Part shown: piece by piece, positions 7,398-16,563 of the stretch | Layout: each line of letters opens with the position of its first letter | Position numbering within the stretch: position 1 is the first letter of the stretch | Source of the DNA: Sulfurovum sp. | GTDB taxonomy: Bacteria > Campylobacterota > Campylobacteria > Campylobacterales > Sulfurovaceae | Length of the DNA: 39,855 nucleotides | Reading direction: 5' to 3' | Assembly (NCBI RefSeq): GCF_015493435.1 | Contig: NZ_WGDD01000047.1 | Coordinates: 1 to 39,855 of the forward strand | Notes under the pieces: generated by a model | Seen by the model: the letters and a program-made list of their open reading frames with translations, nothing else | What the model was told of the DNA's origin: nothing | The model's database searches: none | Made by a program: the position numbers and the translations under genes

Positions 7398-9788
7398 TCA
7401 CCTTCTTCGTTTTCTTCGTCTCATCAGCCAATATACCAGGCTTCCCCCAAGTACCAGTCCTGCCAGTACCTGTACCCAGGCACTTAACAGAATGGTTTTG
7501 TGAACGATCGTATGATGCATCTTGTTATCGATCTTGACACCTGCAAATTTCGCGGTGTGTACCATCAGGGACACAGCAAGGTCTTCACTTGGCATTTCCT
7601 GGTGACAGCTTAAGCAAACACCTCTTCTGTCAAGCTTGCTTCGGGTTTCATTGCCAAGCGCCTGCGAGAGTTTCCAGTGGTCTCCTACCGTTTGAATCTG
7701 TGTCCCGTTCTCATCTACAAAACGGGAAAGATCATCTTTGAGATTTGGTACAGCCGGTATCTGTTCGTCAACCTGTCTTGGCAATACTTTCTGATCTGCT
7801 GTCATCAGATCTACAATGGTTGTTTTACTCTGATCTGCAAAATATTTACCCCCGTTGATACCATATCCCAGTGCTTTGGCACTGCTATGACAGCTTTCAC
7901 AGCTTCTTCCTTTTTTCGTTATGGTATGTGGGTTGACAGGTGACATGACAATCGAATTGACACCCTCTTTGGGAATGTTGACACCTTTGCCTTTTTCTAC
8001 ACCCTTAAGTTTAAAAATGTGATTCTGCAGTTTTGCTTTTCCATCTTTGCCTATGACTGTCAGGATCACCTGGCACCCAGGGATAACAGGAGAGATCCTT
8101 CCCTCTCCGTTCTGTGCCAACGCCGGGTTTTCCCAGCGCAGGTAACTACGCGTCTCTGTCACCTTTCCGTCAACCAGAAAATCCTTTAAATTCTTTACAT
8201 CTCCGGTAACTCCGTTATGATGACTGTGTGATGCAGCAAGGTAGTCAGGGTTCTGCTTACCGCCGGAATAGTCGATCTTGACATGGCAGCCGTAACACTG
8301 CGGTGCCCAGGTAGCATGACAGGTATAACATTCCAGTCTGTCAGTATGGGCTTTGATCTGATCCATCGCCACCAAGCCTTCTTTTGACAGCTTGCCCTCC
8401 TGTTTCAATCCTTTAAGCGGCGTCAGTGTAATATCTTTTCCTGAAGCAAGATGCATGACAACCTTGTCACCTTTTCTGACTGCTTTGACAAGAGGGTTGC
8501 CCCGTGCAGAGAGCAGGAAACCGTCTCCCTTGTCTTTTGGAATGGCACCTTGTTTCAAATATGCTGCCAGGTTTTTTGTCGTGCCCCTCGCCTTTCCTGT
8601 TTTAGGCTTCGTTTTAAACTCGTCAGAGTATCCCAGCGGCAACTCCCACGGATATTTGTCCGTGGTACCGTGGCAGTCCTGACACTCTATCTCTACCGCA
8701 CCAAGATTGGCCCCTCTAAAAGTTCCGTCTCCATGGTGATCCTGGGAGGTATGGCAGTCCTGGCAGAGCATTCCTTTGGAATAGTGGATGTCTTCCTGCA
8801 AATGCAGATAGCGTTTGGTATGCAGTTTGGGCTGCCCGTTTCCCTCGCTGTCAAAAGTAGCCTGATAGTTTGTTTCCATCAATCCCTGATAGGAAACCCC
8901 GATCCGCTTTCCTCTGTTGTGGCAAGTCGTACAGGTTTCCACCGGAATACCGCTGTACTGGGTACCATGTACCTGTACTTTTACTTTGCGTGACGACTGT
9001 ATCTCGTGAACGAGCGAATGTCCATGTTCTTTTTTGTCTATGGTCGGGTCATTCCCCTCATAAAGCCCCGCATTCGAGTAGGGAATATGACAGGAAGAGC
9101 ATCCTATCCCCCGGTAATCCCCTCTGCGCTTGCGCCCTTTTCCGCTGGTATGGCAGCGCAGACACTCCTGGCGCAGATAGGTATAGACTGACAGGGTAGG
9201 GTCTTTGTCTATCTCTTCTGCGGTAGGTGCTTTGGGTATCTCATGCATTTTTTCCGGAAAACCCTGCGGCTCTTCCCTGGCAAGTTTTGCCATATACTTT
9301 CTGTACACTTCTGTACCGATACGCTGATGCAGGTTCTTCCCGTTAAAATTACCGGCAGTATGTTTATATCCTTCTTTAGCACCAAACCCCCAGAGTGCAC
9401 CGTGGATCTTACCCCCTTCTGTATTCATCAGGTTGTTCCACTGTGCGGCAACCTGCTTGGGATGACACATTCCGCAGGTATGCTCGTTGATCCAGGGACT
9501 TCCCGGTGCCGGATAGAAGTTTTTGGGACCTTTGTGCTTGAGGAAGTAGTCCAGTGTACCGCTGTGCGCTTTAGCTTTCTCGCTCTCCTGAGGACTGCCG
9601 CCATGACATACGACACAGTCATTTCCCTCAGCACCGGCCTTCGCTGCAAGCTGAAATATTTTCTGCATCATTTTAGACTGGTGATCTCTGATGGGCTCAA
9701 TACCTTTATGACATGAGAGACAGCTGTTTTTCACATTTGCAGACAGCAAAACCGATACTAATACCATACAGACAATTATTTTTTTCAT
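7398..9788 (-). CDS. Membrane-anchored dodecahaem cytochrome c
   Basis: A 796-residue exported multihaem cytochrome. A signal peptide (residues 1-17) is followed by twelve CXXCH haem-attachment motifs beginning at C23, C58, C105, C209, C230, C286, C342, C369, C487, C498, C630 and C725. One transmembrane helix lies near 766-789, and a strongly basic tail (RRRKRRR) places the C-terminus in the cytoplasm with the haem domain in the periplasm. Many extra histidines could be distal haem ligands. No oxidoreductase, NapC/NrfH-type or quinol-oxidising partner lies beside it, so the electron donor and acceptor are unknown. I see no CX15CH site of the MccA type. The ATG is preceded by GGAGGGTC. The family assignment is firm, the reaction is open. 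Confidence 0.9.
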   Translation of the reverse strand: MKKIIVCMVLVSVLLSANVKNSCLSCHKGIEPIRDHQSKMMQKIFQLAAKAGAEGNDCVVCHGGSPQESEKAKAHSGTLDYFLKHKGPKNFYPAPGSPWINEHTCGMCHPKQVAAQWNNLMNTEGGKIHGALWGFGAKEGYKHTAGNFNGKNLHQRIGTEVYRKYMAKLAREEPQGFPEKMHEIPKAPTAEEIDKDPTLSVYTYLRQECLRCHTSGKGRKRRGDYRGIGCSSCHIPYSNAGLYEGNDPTIDKKEHGHSLVHEIQSSRKVKVQVHGTQYSGIPVETCTTCHNRGKRIGVSYQGLMETNYQATFDSEGNGQPKLHTKRYLHLQEDIHYSKGMLCQDCHTSQDHHGDGTFRGANLGAVEIECQDCHGTTDKYPWELPLGYSDEFKTKPKTGKARGTTKNLAAYLKQGAIPKDKGDGFLLSARGNPLVKAVRKGDKVVMHLASGKDITLTPLKGLKQEGKLSKEGLVAMDQIKAHTDRLECYTCHATWAPQCYGCHVKIDYSGGKQNPDYLAASHSHHNGVTGDVKNLKDFLVDGKVTETRSYLRWENPALAQNGEGRISPVIPGCQVILTVIGKDGKAKLQNHIFKLKGVEKGKGVNIPKEGVNSIVMSPVNPHTITKKGRSCESCHSSAKALGYGINGGKYFADQSKTTIVDLMTADQKVLPRQVDEQIPAVPNLKDDLSRFVDENGTQIQTVGDHWKLSQALGNETRSKLDRRGVCLSCHQEMPSEDLAVSLMVHTAKFAGVKIDNKMHHTIVHKTILLSAWVQVLAGLVLGGSLVYWLMRRRKRRR

Positions 9789-9816
9789 CTATTTTGACCC
9801 TCCGGTATAAAATATG

Positions 9817-9822
9817 ATTATA
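9817..9822 (-). promoter_or_regulatory. Predicted -10 box for the multihaem cytochrome gene
   Basis: On the minus strand TATAAT reads within TTGGATATAATCAT, about 30 bases before the GGAGGGTC ribosome-binding site of the cytochrome gene. No convincing -35 box is seen, as is common in Campylobacterota. Confidence 0.5.
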
Positions 9823-9845
9823 TCCAAAAATATTATTATATTCAT

Positions 9846-9872
9846 TTGAGATTTACCCGTTTATGCTATAAT
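9846..9872 (+). promoter_or_regulatory. Predicted sigma70 promoter for the SurA-like gene
   Basis: A perfect extended -10 box (TGCTATAAT, with TATAAT at 9867-9872) lies 31 bases before the ATG, and TTGAGA at 9846-9851 is a possible -35 box at 15-base spacing. It would drive the chaperone gene and dcd. Confidence 0.6.
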
Positions 9873-9903
9873 CATTGCTATATCATTTGAGGGAAACTAC
9901 TAT

Positions 9904-10722
9904 ATGAACAGACTGATACTACTTGGACTACTCACTTTTCTGACCTTTGCGCAAGCCAAAATAGTGGATGCCGTTGCGATCACGGTCAACGGGCAGGCGA
10001 TCACCACATCCGAGATACGCAGAGTACAGGAAAAGGCCGGTGTTCCCAAACAGGAAGCCATCGATCTCCTGATACAGGACCGACTCCAGAAAGCAGCAAT
10101 GAAAAATATCAAAATTTCGGAAGAAACCATTGATGCGAAGATCACACAGATTGCCAACCTCAACAATATCAGTGTCCCCAAAATGCAAAAACTCCTGAAA
10201 CAGCAGGGTACCCCCTGGAGTAAATACCGTGAATCTATACGACAGGCAATGAAAAAAGAACGCTTTTTCAGAGAAAAAGTTTCAAAAACCATCCTTCCTC
10301 CCAGCGAAGGGCAGCTTAAGCTCTATTATGAAAACCACAAAGAGGCTTTCATGATGCCGAGTTCTCTCAATCTTACAGAATACTCTGCACATTCGGAGAA
10401 AGCCCTGCAGAATTTTCTACGTACAGGAAAAAGCAAAGGGATAAGAAGCATTACCCAGACAAAAAAAACCAAAGGAATGAACCCTGCCATGCTCTCCATG
10501 CTTCTCTCCACCCCTGACGGCCGATTTACCAAACCGATCAATGCCGGGGACAGATGGGTTGTCTATCAGGTCAAAGGCAAAAACGGAGCGAAACTGATGT
10601 CTTTTGAAGAAGCAAAGAATGCCGTGGCAGGACGATGGAGACAAGAGCAGCAGGCGCAGGCACTGAAAGACTACTTCTCCAAAATGAAAACTCAGGCAGA
10701 TATAAAAATACTGAGAAAATAA
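9904..10722 (+). CDS. SurA-like periplasmic peptidyl-prolyl isomerase/chaperone
   Basis: A 272-residue periplasmic folding factor. The signal peptide (residues 1-18, ending FAQA) is followed by a SurA-type N-terminal domain starting VDAVAITVNGQAITTSEIRR, with the EAIDLLIQDRLQ segment typical of SurA/PpiD proteins. The C-terminal part (about 130-250) resembles a reduced parvulin domain ending in VVYQVKGKNGAKLMSFEEAKNAV, so isomerase activity may be weak or lost. It is smaller than E. coli SurA and similar in size to Campylobacter homologues. The likely role is outer-membrane protein biogenesis. The ATG follows GAGGGAAAC; dcd starts 27 bases downstream, so the two are probably co-transcribed. 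Confidence 0.85.
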   Translation: MNRLILLGLLTFLTFAQAKIVDAVAITVNGQAITTSEIRRVQEKAGVPKQEAIDLLIQDRLQKAAMKNIKISEETIDAKITQIANLNNISVPKMQKLLKQQGTPWSKYRESIRQAMKKERFFREKVSKTILPPSEGQLKLYYENHKEAFMMPSSLNLTEYSAHSEKALQNFLRTGKSKGIRSITQTKKTKGMNPAMLSMLLSTPDGRFTKPINAGDRWVVYQVKGKNGAKLMSFEEAKNAVAGRWRQEQQAQALKDYFSKMKTQADIKILRK

Positions 10723-10749
10723 TCATCGATCGATAGGAAGGAAAAGAAT

Positions 10750-11316
10750 ATGGGATTGAAACCGGATAAGTGGATACGTGAGAAATCAACCAACGAAGCA
10801 ATGATCACCCCTTTTTGTGAAGGATTGGTAGGTGAAGGTGTCGTCAGTTACGGACTGAGCTCCTACGGCTATGATATCCGTGTCTCTGATGAATTCAAGA
10901 TCTTCACCAATATCAATGCCGAAGTAGTAGACCCTAAAGATTTCAACCATAACAATGTGGTGGATTTCAAAGGCGATGTCTGTATCGTTCCGCCCAACTC
11001 TTTCGCCCTGGCACGCACAATCGAATATTTCAAAATGCCCAGTGATACACTCGCGATCTGCCTGGGAAAAAGTACTTATGCACGATGCGGTATTATCGTG
11101 AATGTGACTCCGTTCGAACCCGGTTTTGAAGGGCATATCACCATTGAGATATCCAATACCACACCGCTCCCTGCAAAAATTTATGCCAATGAAGGCATTG
11201 CGCAGGTCCTTTTCCTCCAGGGGGACGAAGCATGTGAAACCACGTACAGCGACCGCAAAGGAAAATACCAGAGCCAAACCGGGATTACCCTTCCGAGAAT
11301 CTTAAAACAAACATAG
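10750..11316 (+). CDS. dcd: dCTP deaminase
   Basis: A 188-residue cytoplasmic enzyme converting dCTP to dUTP, the precursor for dTMP. It has the conserved trimeric-dUTPase-fold stretches: [10 protein letters not shown], the nucleotide-binding [25 protein letters not shown], the catalytic glutamate in GHITIEISN, and the C-terminal [13 protein letters not shown] lid. Length is normal for the family. The AGGAAAAGAAT before the ATG is a good ribosome-binding site. It follows the SurA-like gene in the same direction. Confidence 0.95.
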   Translation: MGLKPDKWIREKSTNEAMITPFCEGLVGEGVVSYGLSSYGYDIRVSDEFKIFTNINAEVVDPKDFNHNNVVDFKGDVCIVPPNSFALARTIEYFKMPSDTLAICLGKSTYARCGIIVNVTPFEPGFEGHITIEISNTTPLPAKIYANEGIAQVLFLQGDEACETTYSDRKGKYQSQTGITLPRILKQT

Positions 11317-11351
11317 TATACTCTACCCATTTTAGAAAAAAGGTTTTCCCT

Positions 11352-12257
11352 GTGCGTGCATTGCTTCTTTCACTTCTTATCTCTCTAAGTCTCTTTGCCG
11401 AAGAGATTCCTCAGGAATCTTTCGGCGACACAGTATATAACTCCATCATGAAACCGGCACAGTCCGAAGAAGAACTCATGGACAGAGTTCTTTATACCAA
11501 TATTGCCGGCGCTGCCCTTGTAACAGTCTGGGGAGTTGCTTTCTGGGACTACTTCAGTACAGCTCCCCGCCTGGGAAGCGAACAATGGTTCCAGCATGAC
11601 ACCAAATACGGCGGAGCAGACAAACTGGGCCATATGTATTCTACCTACCTGTGGTCTCTGGGATTCTCCTCTCTGTATGAGTTCTGGGGTATGGATACGG
11701 AACGTTCCAACATTTACGGTTCTCTCTCAGCATGGTCTTTCCAGTTTCTGATGGAGCTGGGAGATTCGTTCAGTACGACACAAGGCTTCTCCTATGAAGA
11801 TGTCGTTGCCAATACGGTAGGGGCACTCTTCTATTATGCCAGAGAAAAGTATCCCTCACTGAAGAACAAAGTGGATCTCAGACTAGAATATCTTCCGGAC
11901 TTCCAGGGAGGCGGAGATATCTTTACCCAGTACAATTCGATGAAATATCTGTTTGCTCTGAAATTCAGCGGTTTTAAAAGCATGCAGGACAACCTGCTCA
12001 AATACGGAGAGCTCCAGCTGGGGTATTATACCCGCGGTTACCAGAACTATGAAAACTATGAACAAAAAGAGAGAAACATTTATATCGGGATCGGCATCAA
12101 TGTTTCTGAAGTGCTTGCTTCATGGGGATGGAAGAAAACAGGAAAAATATTTAACTATTATCAGTTACCGTATACTTATGTGCCATTCAGCTATGACTTT
12201 GACAGCCAAAGCTATTTCAAGCCGTATTCAAGACCATATCACGGATACCAGAAATAA
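11352..12257 (+). CDS. DUF2279 (YfiM-like) envelope protein with GTG start
   Basis: A 301-residue predicted envelope protein. A GTG at 11352, preceded by AAAAAAGG, opens a signal peptide (residues 1-16, SLSLFAEE). The central region (about 45-165) matches the DUF2279/YfiM pattern: a hydrophobic helix, KYGGADKLGHMYSTYL, then a FQFLMELGDSFSTTQGFSYEDVVANTVGA segment whose charged residues sit inside helices. The C-terminal 130 residues are rich in Tyr and alternate in polarity (KYGELQLGYYTRGYQNY, ERNIYIGIGINVSE), suggestive of outer-membrane beta strands. Function is unknown. A strong hairpin overlaps its stop codon, so it probably ends the transcript begun upstream of the SurA-like gene. Confidence 0.8.
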   Translation: MRALLLSLLISLSLFAEEIPQESFGDTVYNSIMKPAQSEEELMDRVLYTNIAGAALVTVWGVAFWDYFSTAPRLGSEQWFQHDTKYGGADKLGHMYSTYLWSLGFSSLYEFWGMDTERSNIYGSLSAWSFQFLMELGDSFSTTQGFSYEDVVANTVGALFYYAREKYPSLKNKVDLRLEYLPDFQGGGDIFTQYNSMKYLFALKFSGFKSMQDNLLKYGELQLGYYTRGYQNYENYEQKERNIYIGIGINVSEVLASWGWKKTGKIFNYYQLPYTYVPFSYDFDSQSYFKPYSRPYHGYQK

Positions 12258-12277
12258 AGCATTTCACGCTTTATTTC
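12251..12277 (+). terminator. Hairpin terminator after the DUF2279 gene
   Basis: A perfect 10-bp inverted repeat (GAAATAAAGC and GCTTTATTTC) with a 7-base loop begins just before the TAA stop and is followed by a short T-rich run. It separates the SurA/dcd/DUF2279 group from topA. Confidence 0.65.
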
Positions 12278-12308
12278 ATTGCATCCCATAGCCTTTTATC
12301 TACTTTTG

Positions 12309-12317
12309 TGTTACAAT
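12309..12317 (+). promoter_or_regulatory. Predicted extended -10 promoter for topA
   Basis: TGTTACAAT (TACAAT at 12312-12317) lies 44 bases before the topA ATG and just after a terminator hairpin. The -35 region is poor. Confidence 0.45.
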
Positions 12318-12361
12318 GCCAAAAATTAATATGGATTTCCTATATATAAAGTAAGGTATGA

Positions 12362-14560
12362 ATGAAAAATTTAATTATCGTCGAATCCCCGGCAAAAGCA
12401 CGTACGATTACCAATTTCCTGGGCAAGGACTACAAAGTCATCGCTTCCAAAGGGCATATCAGAGACTTGCCCAAGAGTACATTCGGCATTACCATTGATG
12501 AGACAACGGGCGACCTTGTTCCCAAATACTCCATCCCGAGAGATGCCAATCCTACCGTCAAAGAACTGAAAAAGCTGGCAAAAGAGGCAGAAACCGTCTA
12601 TATCGCGACCGATGAGGACCGTGAAGGGGAAGCCATAGGCTACCATATTGCCAAGGCAATAGGGAAAGAACCGACTGAACTGCCGCGTATCGTCTTTCAC
12701 GAGATCACCAAATCAGCCATACAGCATGCCCTTGAAACACCAAGAAAAGTTGATATGGACAGTGTGGATGCCCAGCAGACTCGACGCCTGCTTGACCGTA
12801 TCGTAGGATACAAGCTTTCTCCTCTGCTGGCAAGCAAGATCCAAAAAGGCTTAAGTGCCGGAAGAGTGCAAAGTTCCACCCTCAAGATCGTGGTAGACAA
12901 AGAAAGAGAGATAAAAGCATTCAAACCGGAAGAATACTGGACCATAAATGCCCTTTTTCAAAAAAATATTGATGCTTCTATTTATGACTATAACGGCCTC
13001 AAAATTGACAAACTCACCATTAAAACCGATGTAGATGCCAATGAGATCGTAGATTCTGCCAAAGGTGAGTCATTTTCGGTCACATCTATTGAAAAGACCA
13101 AACGAAAAACAAAAACACCACCGCCGTTCATGACGTCTACGCTTCAGCAGGCAGCCTCCACACAGCTTGGATTTTCACCCAAAAAGACAATGATGGTCGC
13201 ACAGAAGCTGTATGAAGGTGTCAAAACAGACAAGGGAACCATGGGTGTCATCACCTATATGAGAACTGACTCGCTTAACCTTGCGAAAGAAGCAATAGAG
13301 GCATCCCGCGAATATATTCAGCATACCTATGGAGATAAATACCTTCCGGCAAAAGCAAAAAACTATGCCACGAAAGCAAAAGGCGCACAGGAAGCACACG
13401 AAGCGATCCGTCCAACACGTGTAGACTTTGATGCAGCACTTGCCGCCAAGTTCCTCAATGCAGATGAACTGAAACTCTACCGGCTCATCTACAACCGCTT
13501 TCTTGCCTGCCAGATGACCGAAGCGGAGCTTGAATCCCAAACCATTCTTTTCAAGGGTCAGAAATGTACCTTTAAAGCCAGCGGAAGGAAACTGCTTTTT
13601 GACGGCTTTTACAAAGTAACCGGATACAGTGAAAAAGACAAACTGCTTCCTTCTCTGGAAAAAGGGCAGGCTGTCTCTCTTGATGACATCAAAGCAGAAC
13701 AGCATTTTACCGAACCTCCGGCACGCTATAATGAAGCCAGCCTCATCAAAAAGCTGGAATCCCTGGGAATCGGCCGGCCAAGCACCTATGCCCCAACGAT
13801 CACTATTTTACAGACCAGAAAATATATAGAGATAGAGAAGAAACGTATTCACCCTACAGAGATCGCCTTTACCGTCATCGAAATGTTGGAAAAACATTTT
13901 CCCGAAATCGTAGACAGCGGATTTACTGCTACGATGGAAGAGACGCTGGATAAAGTTGCAGACGGAGAAACAGACTGGCAGACGATCCTCAAAGAATTTT
14001 ATACTCCCTTTATGCATAAGGTGGAAGAGGGCAAAAAAAATATCAAAAGTCTCAAAGTTGCAACACCGACGGGAGAAAACTGCCCAAAATGCGGCTCAGA
14101 GCTTCTGTTACGTAAAGGCCGTTACGGCGAATTTATCGCATGCAGCAACTTTCCTAAGTGCAAATACACTAAAAATACTGACGGTACAGAAGTGGAACAA
14201 CCTGAAGAGACCGATGAAAAATGTGAAAAGTGCGGTTCTCCCATGGTCATAAAAAATTCCAAAAGAGGAAAATTCCTTGCCTGTTCCGCCTACCCCAAGT
14301 GCAAAAATGCGAAATCACTTACCCCGCCCAAAGAATTAAGTGTTCCCTGTCCGGAATGCGGAGGAAAGCTCCAGGAAAGAGAAGGCAGACGGGGCAAGTT
14401 CTTCGGCTGCGAGAATTACCCCAAGTGCAAGTTCATAGCCAACTTTGAACCGGTAGACAAAAAATGCCCGGAATGCGGCTACACCATGGGTAAAAAGACA
14501 CTTCGGGGCAAAGAGATCTTTGAATGCTTCAAATGCAAACACAAAGAAGAGGCACAGTAG
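12362..14560 (+). CDS. topA: DNA topoisomerase I
   Basis: A 732-residue type IA topoisomerase that relaxes negative supercoils. The Toprim domain opens at IIVESPAKARTI and carries the acidic TDEDREGEAIG. The active-site tyrosine is Y299 in VITYMRTDS, followed by the EAHEAIRPT motif. The C-terminus has four cysteine-rich zinc-ribbon units, the first three starting CPKCGSELL, CEKCGSPMV and CPECGGKLQ and the last ending FECFKCKHK. The start ATG follows TAAGGTATGA. Length and domain order are normal. bioB starts 4 bases after its stop. Confidence 0.97.
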   Translation: MKNLIIVESPAKARTITNFLGKDYKVIASKGHIRDLPKSTFGITIDETTGDLVPKYSIPRDANPTVKELKKLAKEAETVYIATDEDREGEAIGYHIAKAIGKEPTELPRIVFHEITKSAIQHALETPRKVDMDSVDAQQTRRLLDRIVGYKLSPLLASKIQKGLSAGRVQSSTLKIVVDKEREIKAFKPEEYWTINALFQKNIDASIYDYNGLKIDKLTIKTDVDANEIVDSAKGESFSVTSIEKTKRKTKTPPPFMTSTLQQAASTQLGFSPKKTMMVAQKLYEGVKTDKGTMGVITYMRTDSLNLAKEAIEASREYIQHTYGDKYLPAKAKNYATKAKGAQEAHEAIRPTRVDFDAALAAKFLNADELKLYRLIYNRFLACQMTEAELESQTILFKGQKCTFKASGRKLLFDGFYKVTGYSEKDKLLPSLEKGQAVSLDDIKAEQHFTEPPARYNEASLIKKLESLGIGRPSTYAPTITILQTRKYIEIEKKRIHPTEIAFTVIEMLEKHFPEIVDSGFTATMEETLDKVADGETDWQTILKEFYTPFMHKVEEGKKNIKSLKVATPTGENCPKCGSELLLRKGRYGEFIACSNFPKCKYTKNTDGTEVEQPEETDEKCEKCGSPMVIKNSKRGKFLACSAYPKCKNAKSLTPPKELSVPCPECGGKLQEREGRRGKFFGCENYPKCKFIANFEPVDKKCPECGYTMGKKTLRGKEIFECFKCKHKEEAQ

Positions 14561-14564
14561 GCAC

Positions 14565-15422
14565 ATGTCCGCGCAGAAACATATCTTTTTATGTGCCATT
14601 AACAATATTCTCAGTGGAACCTGCAAGGAAGACTGCAAGTTCTGCACACAGAGTGTCAGATACCATGCAGATATAGAACGATACAGTTACAAACAGATCG
14701 TACAGATTGTACAGGAAGCCAAACAGGCCAAAGCCAACGGTGCCCTGGGATACTGTCTTGTCACAGCAGGAAAAGGACTTGACGACAAGAAAGTCGACTT
14801 TGTAGCCCGCACGGCTCAGGCAATCAAAGCCGAGGTAGAAGGATTGAATCTGATTGCCTGCAACGGTACTGCAGACAGAGAACAGCTTGCCTACCTGAAA
14901 GCACATGGCATAGACAGCTACAACCACAACCTGGAAACCTCCGAAAGGTATTATCCGGAAATCTGTCTGACACATAGCTGGCATGAACGTTATGAGACGT
15001 GTGAAAATGTTAAAGCAGTCGGTCTTGCACTCTGCAGCGGCGGCATATTCGGTATGGGAGAAACAGAAAAAGACCGTGACAGCCTACTGGAAGCAATTGC
15101 CTCTCTTCAACCTGAATCAAGCCCTCTCAACTTTTACCATCCCAACCCTGCGCTACCTATCAAAACCAGAAATATAGAACTTGACGAGGCACTGGAGATC
15201 ATACAAAAGGCTTATACGCTTCTGGGAAAAGAGAAACTTCTTATGGTAGCCGGCGGCAGAGAACTGCTTTTTAACGGACAGGAGGAAAAAATGTTCCAAG
15301 CGGGAGCCAATGCCATAGTCATAGGCAATTATCTGACGACTTCCGGCACAGCTCCGGGGAAAGACCGGCAGATGCTGAAGAAACTGGGCTATGAGGTAGC
15401 CACACATTGTGATTCACACTGA
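14565..15422 (+). CDS. bioB: Biotin synthase
   Basis: A radical-SAM enzyme of 285 residues that inserts sulfur into dethiobiotin. The 4Fe-4S cluster motif is C20-KED-C24-KF-C27. Other family segments are CLVTAGKGLDD, YNHNLETSERYYPEI (cluster-binding region), CSGGIFGMGET and NPALPIKTRN. I chose the ATG at 14565 (MSAQKHIFL), just after the topA stop with AGGCAC before it, rather than an in-frame ATG at 14520 inside topA. It is shorter than the E. coli enzyme but typical of epsilonproteobacterial BioB. Its stop overlaps the antiporter start by 14 bases. Confidence 0.95.
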   Translation: MSAQKHIFLCAINNILSGTCKEDCKFCTQSVRYHADIERYSYKQIVQIVQEAKQAKANGALGYCLVTAGKGLDDKKVDFVARTAQAIKAEVEGLNLIACNGTADREQLAYLKAHGIDSYNHNLETSERYYPEICLTHSWHERYETCENVKAVGLALCSGGIFGMGETEKDRDSLLEAIASLQPESSPLNFYHPNPALPIKTRNIELDEALEIIQKAYTLLGKEKLLMVAGGRELLFNGQEEKMFQAGANAIVIGNYLTTSGTAPGKDRQMLKKLGYEVATHCDSH

Positions 15423-16563
15423 TATTACCCTCATTCTAAGCCTTTCGCTTTTGATCTGGGGCAGTCCCTTTGTTTCAAAGCTTCTGCGTATGCCCACTCC
15501 TCCCGTTGAAATCATTCTCGGTTCGATCACTGCCTACCTCGGACTGATCGGTCACAATCAATATTTTGACATTATTGCGGAAGTGGGCTTTCTTTACCTG
15601 ATGTTTCTTGCCGGTATGGAAGTGGACTTAAAACAGATCACACAGAGCCCCAAAGCGATAATTAGAAGATCAATGCTTTTTCTGGGATTGATGGCACTGT
15701 TCTCGGTCACGTCAGGGATCATGTTTCACCTCAATACTATCACTATCATTTCCATGCCGCTTATTTCAATTGGTATCCTGGCCTCTCTCGCTAAAACCTA
15801 TGGCAAAGAACAGCCTTGGATAAAACTGGCTTTCATTGCCGGTATTCTCGGAGAGATCATCAGTATTGCCATTCTTACTATTTTCGATGCCGCAAGTACC
15901 ACTGGTGTCAATATGACCCTGGTCATGAAAGTCAGTTATCTTACCGCATTTATTGCCGCTGTCTACCTGCTTTACAAAATACTTCGTTTACTCTTCTGGT
16001 GGCTTCCCGAACTGAAAAAAACACTGATACCCAGACTCGATACTGCCGATCAGGATATCCGGCTTTCCATGGCACTCTTTTTCATTCTCATCGCTATCAT
16101 GCTCTATCTGAAACTGGAATTGGCACTTGGTGCATTTATCGCAGGTGTTGCCATTTCAGCATTTTTTCATCATGAAAAGCAGCTGGAGGCAAAGATATCC
16201 AGTCTTGGGTTTGGGTTTCTGGTACCACTTTTCTTCATCCATGTGGGTGCATCATTCGATCTTGGAGCACTGGCAGAAGAGGGGGTGGTTGCGGGGGCTT
16301 TTCTCATTACATTTTTAATGACGCTTTCACGTATACTTGCAGCAGTAGTACTTAAACATATAGGCGGACCAAAAGATGCTTTACTGGTTGCCCTTTCTCT
16401 CTCTATGCCATTGACACTGCTTGTTGCCGTTGCAACTATAGGCTATGAAACAAAACTGCTGAATATGCTCAGCTATTATCAGTTGATACTTGCCAGCATC
16501 TTTGAAATTCTTCTTTCTATGATACTGATCAAATGGATCAGCAGCAGACAGGAAAACCGTTAA
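15409..16563 (+). CDS. CPA2-family cation/proton antiporter
   Basis: A 384-residue integral membrane protein of the KefB/Na+-H+ exchanger (CPA2) type with about 11-12 hydrophobic helices. Recognisable segments are SKLLRMPTPPVEIILGSI, VGFLYLMFLAGMEVDLKQI (the acidic transport helix) and LALGAFIAGVAISAF. It lacks the C-terminal TrkA-N/RCK regulatory domain present in KefB and KefC, which suggests simple Na+/H+ or K+/H+ exchange. Translation appears to start at GTG 15409, 14 bases inside the end of bioB. It ends convergently with the coiled-coil gene; the two stop codons share the bases TTAA at 16560-16563. Confidence 0.88.
   Translation: MIHTDITLILSLSLLIWGSPFVSKLLRMPTPPVEIILGSITAYLGLIGHNQYFDIIAEVGFLYLMFLAGMEVDLKQITQSPKAIIRRSMLFLGLMALFSVTSGIMFHLNTITIISMPLISIGILASLAKTYGKEQPWIKLAFIAGILGEIISIAILTIFDAASTTGVNMTLVMKVSYLTAFIAAVYLLYKILRLLFWWLPELKKTLIPRLDTADQDIRLSMALFFILIAIMLYLKLELALGAFIAGVAISAFFHHEKQLEAKISSLGFGFLVPLFFIHVGASFDLGALAEEGVVAGAFLITFLMTLSRILAAVVLKHIGGPKDALLVALSLSMPLTLLVAVATIGYETKLLNMLSYYQLILASIFEILLSMILIKWISSRQENR

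Noticed and set aside
8451-8993. Plus-strand open frame of 180 codons opposite the multihaem cytochrome
   Set aside because: Antisense to CXXCH-rich coding sequence; composition and lack of any motif indicate a shadow frame.
7398-9788. Multihaem cytochrome as a MccA-type sulfite reductase or octahaem tetrathionate reductase
   Set aside because: Haem count is twelve and the special CX15CH or CXXCK sites were not found by eye.
13175-13705. Minus-strand open frame inside topA
   Set aside because: Cys/Phe-rich antisense of a conserved gene, without start signal.
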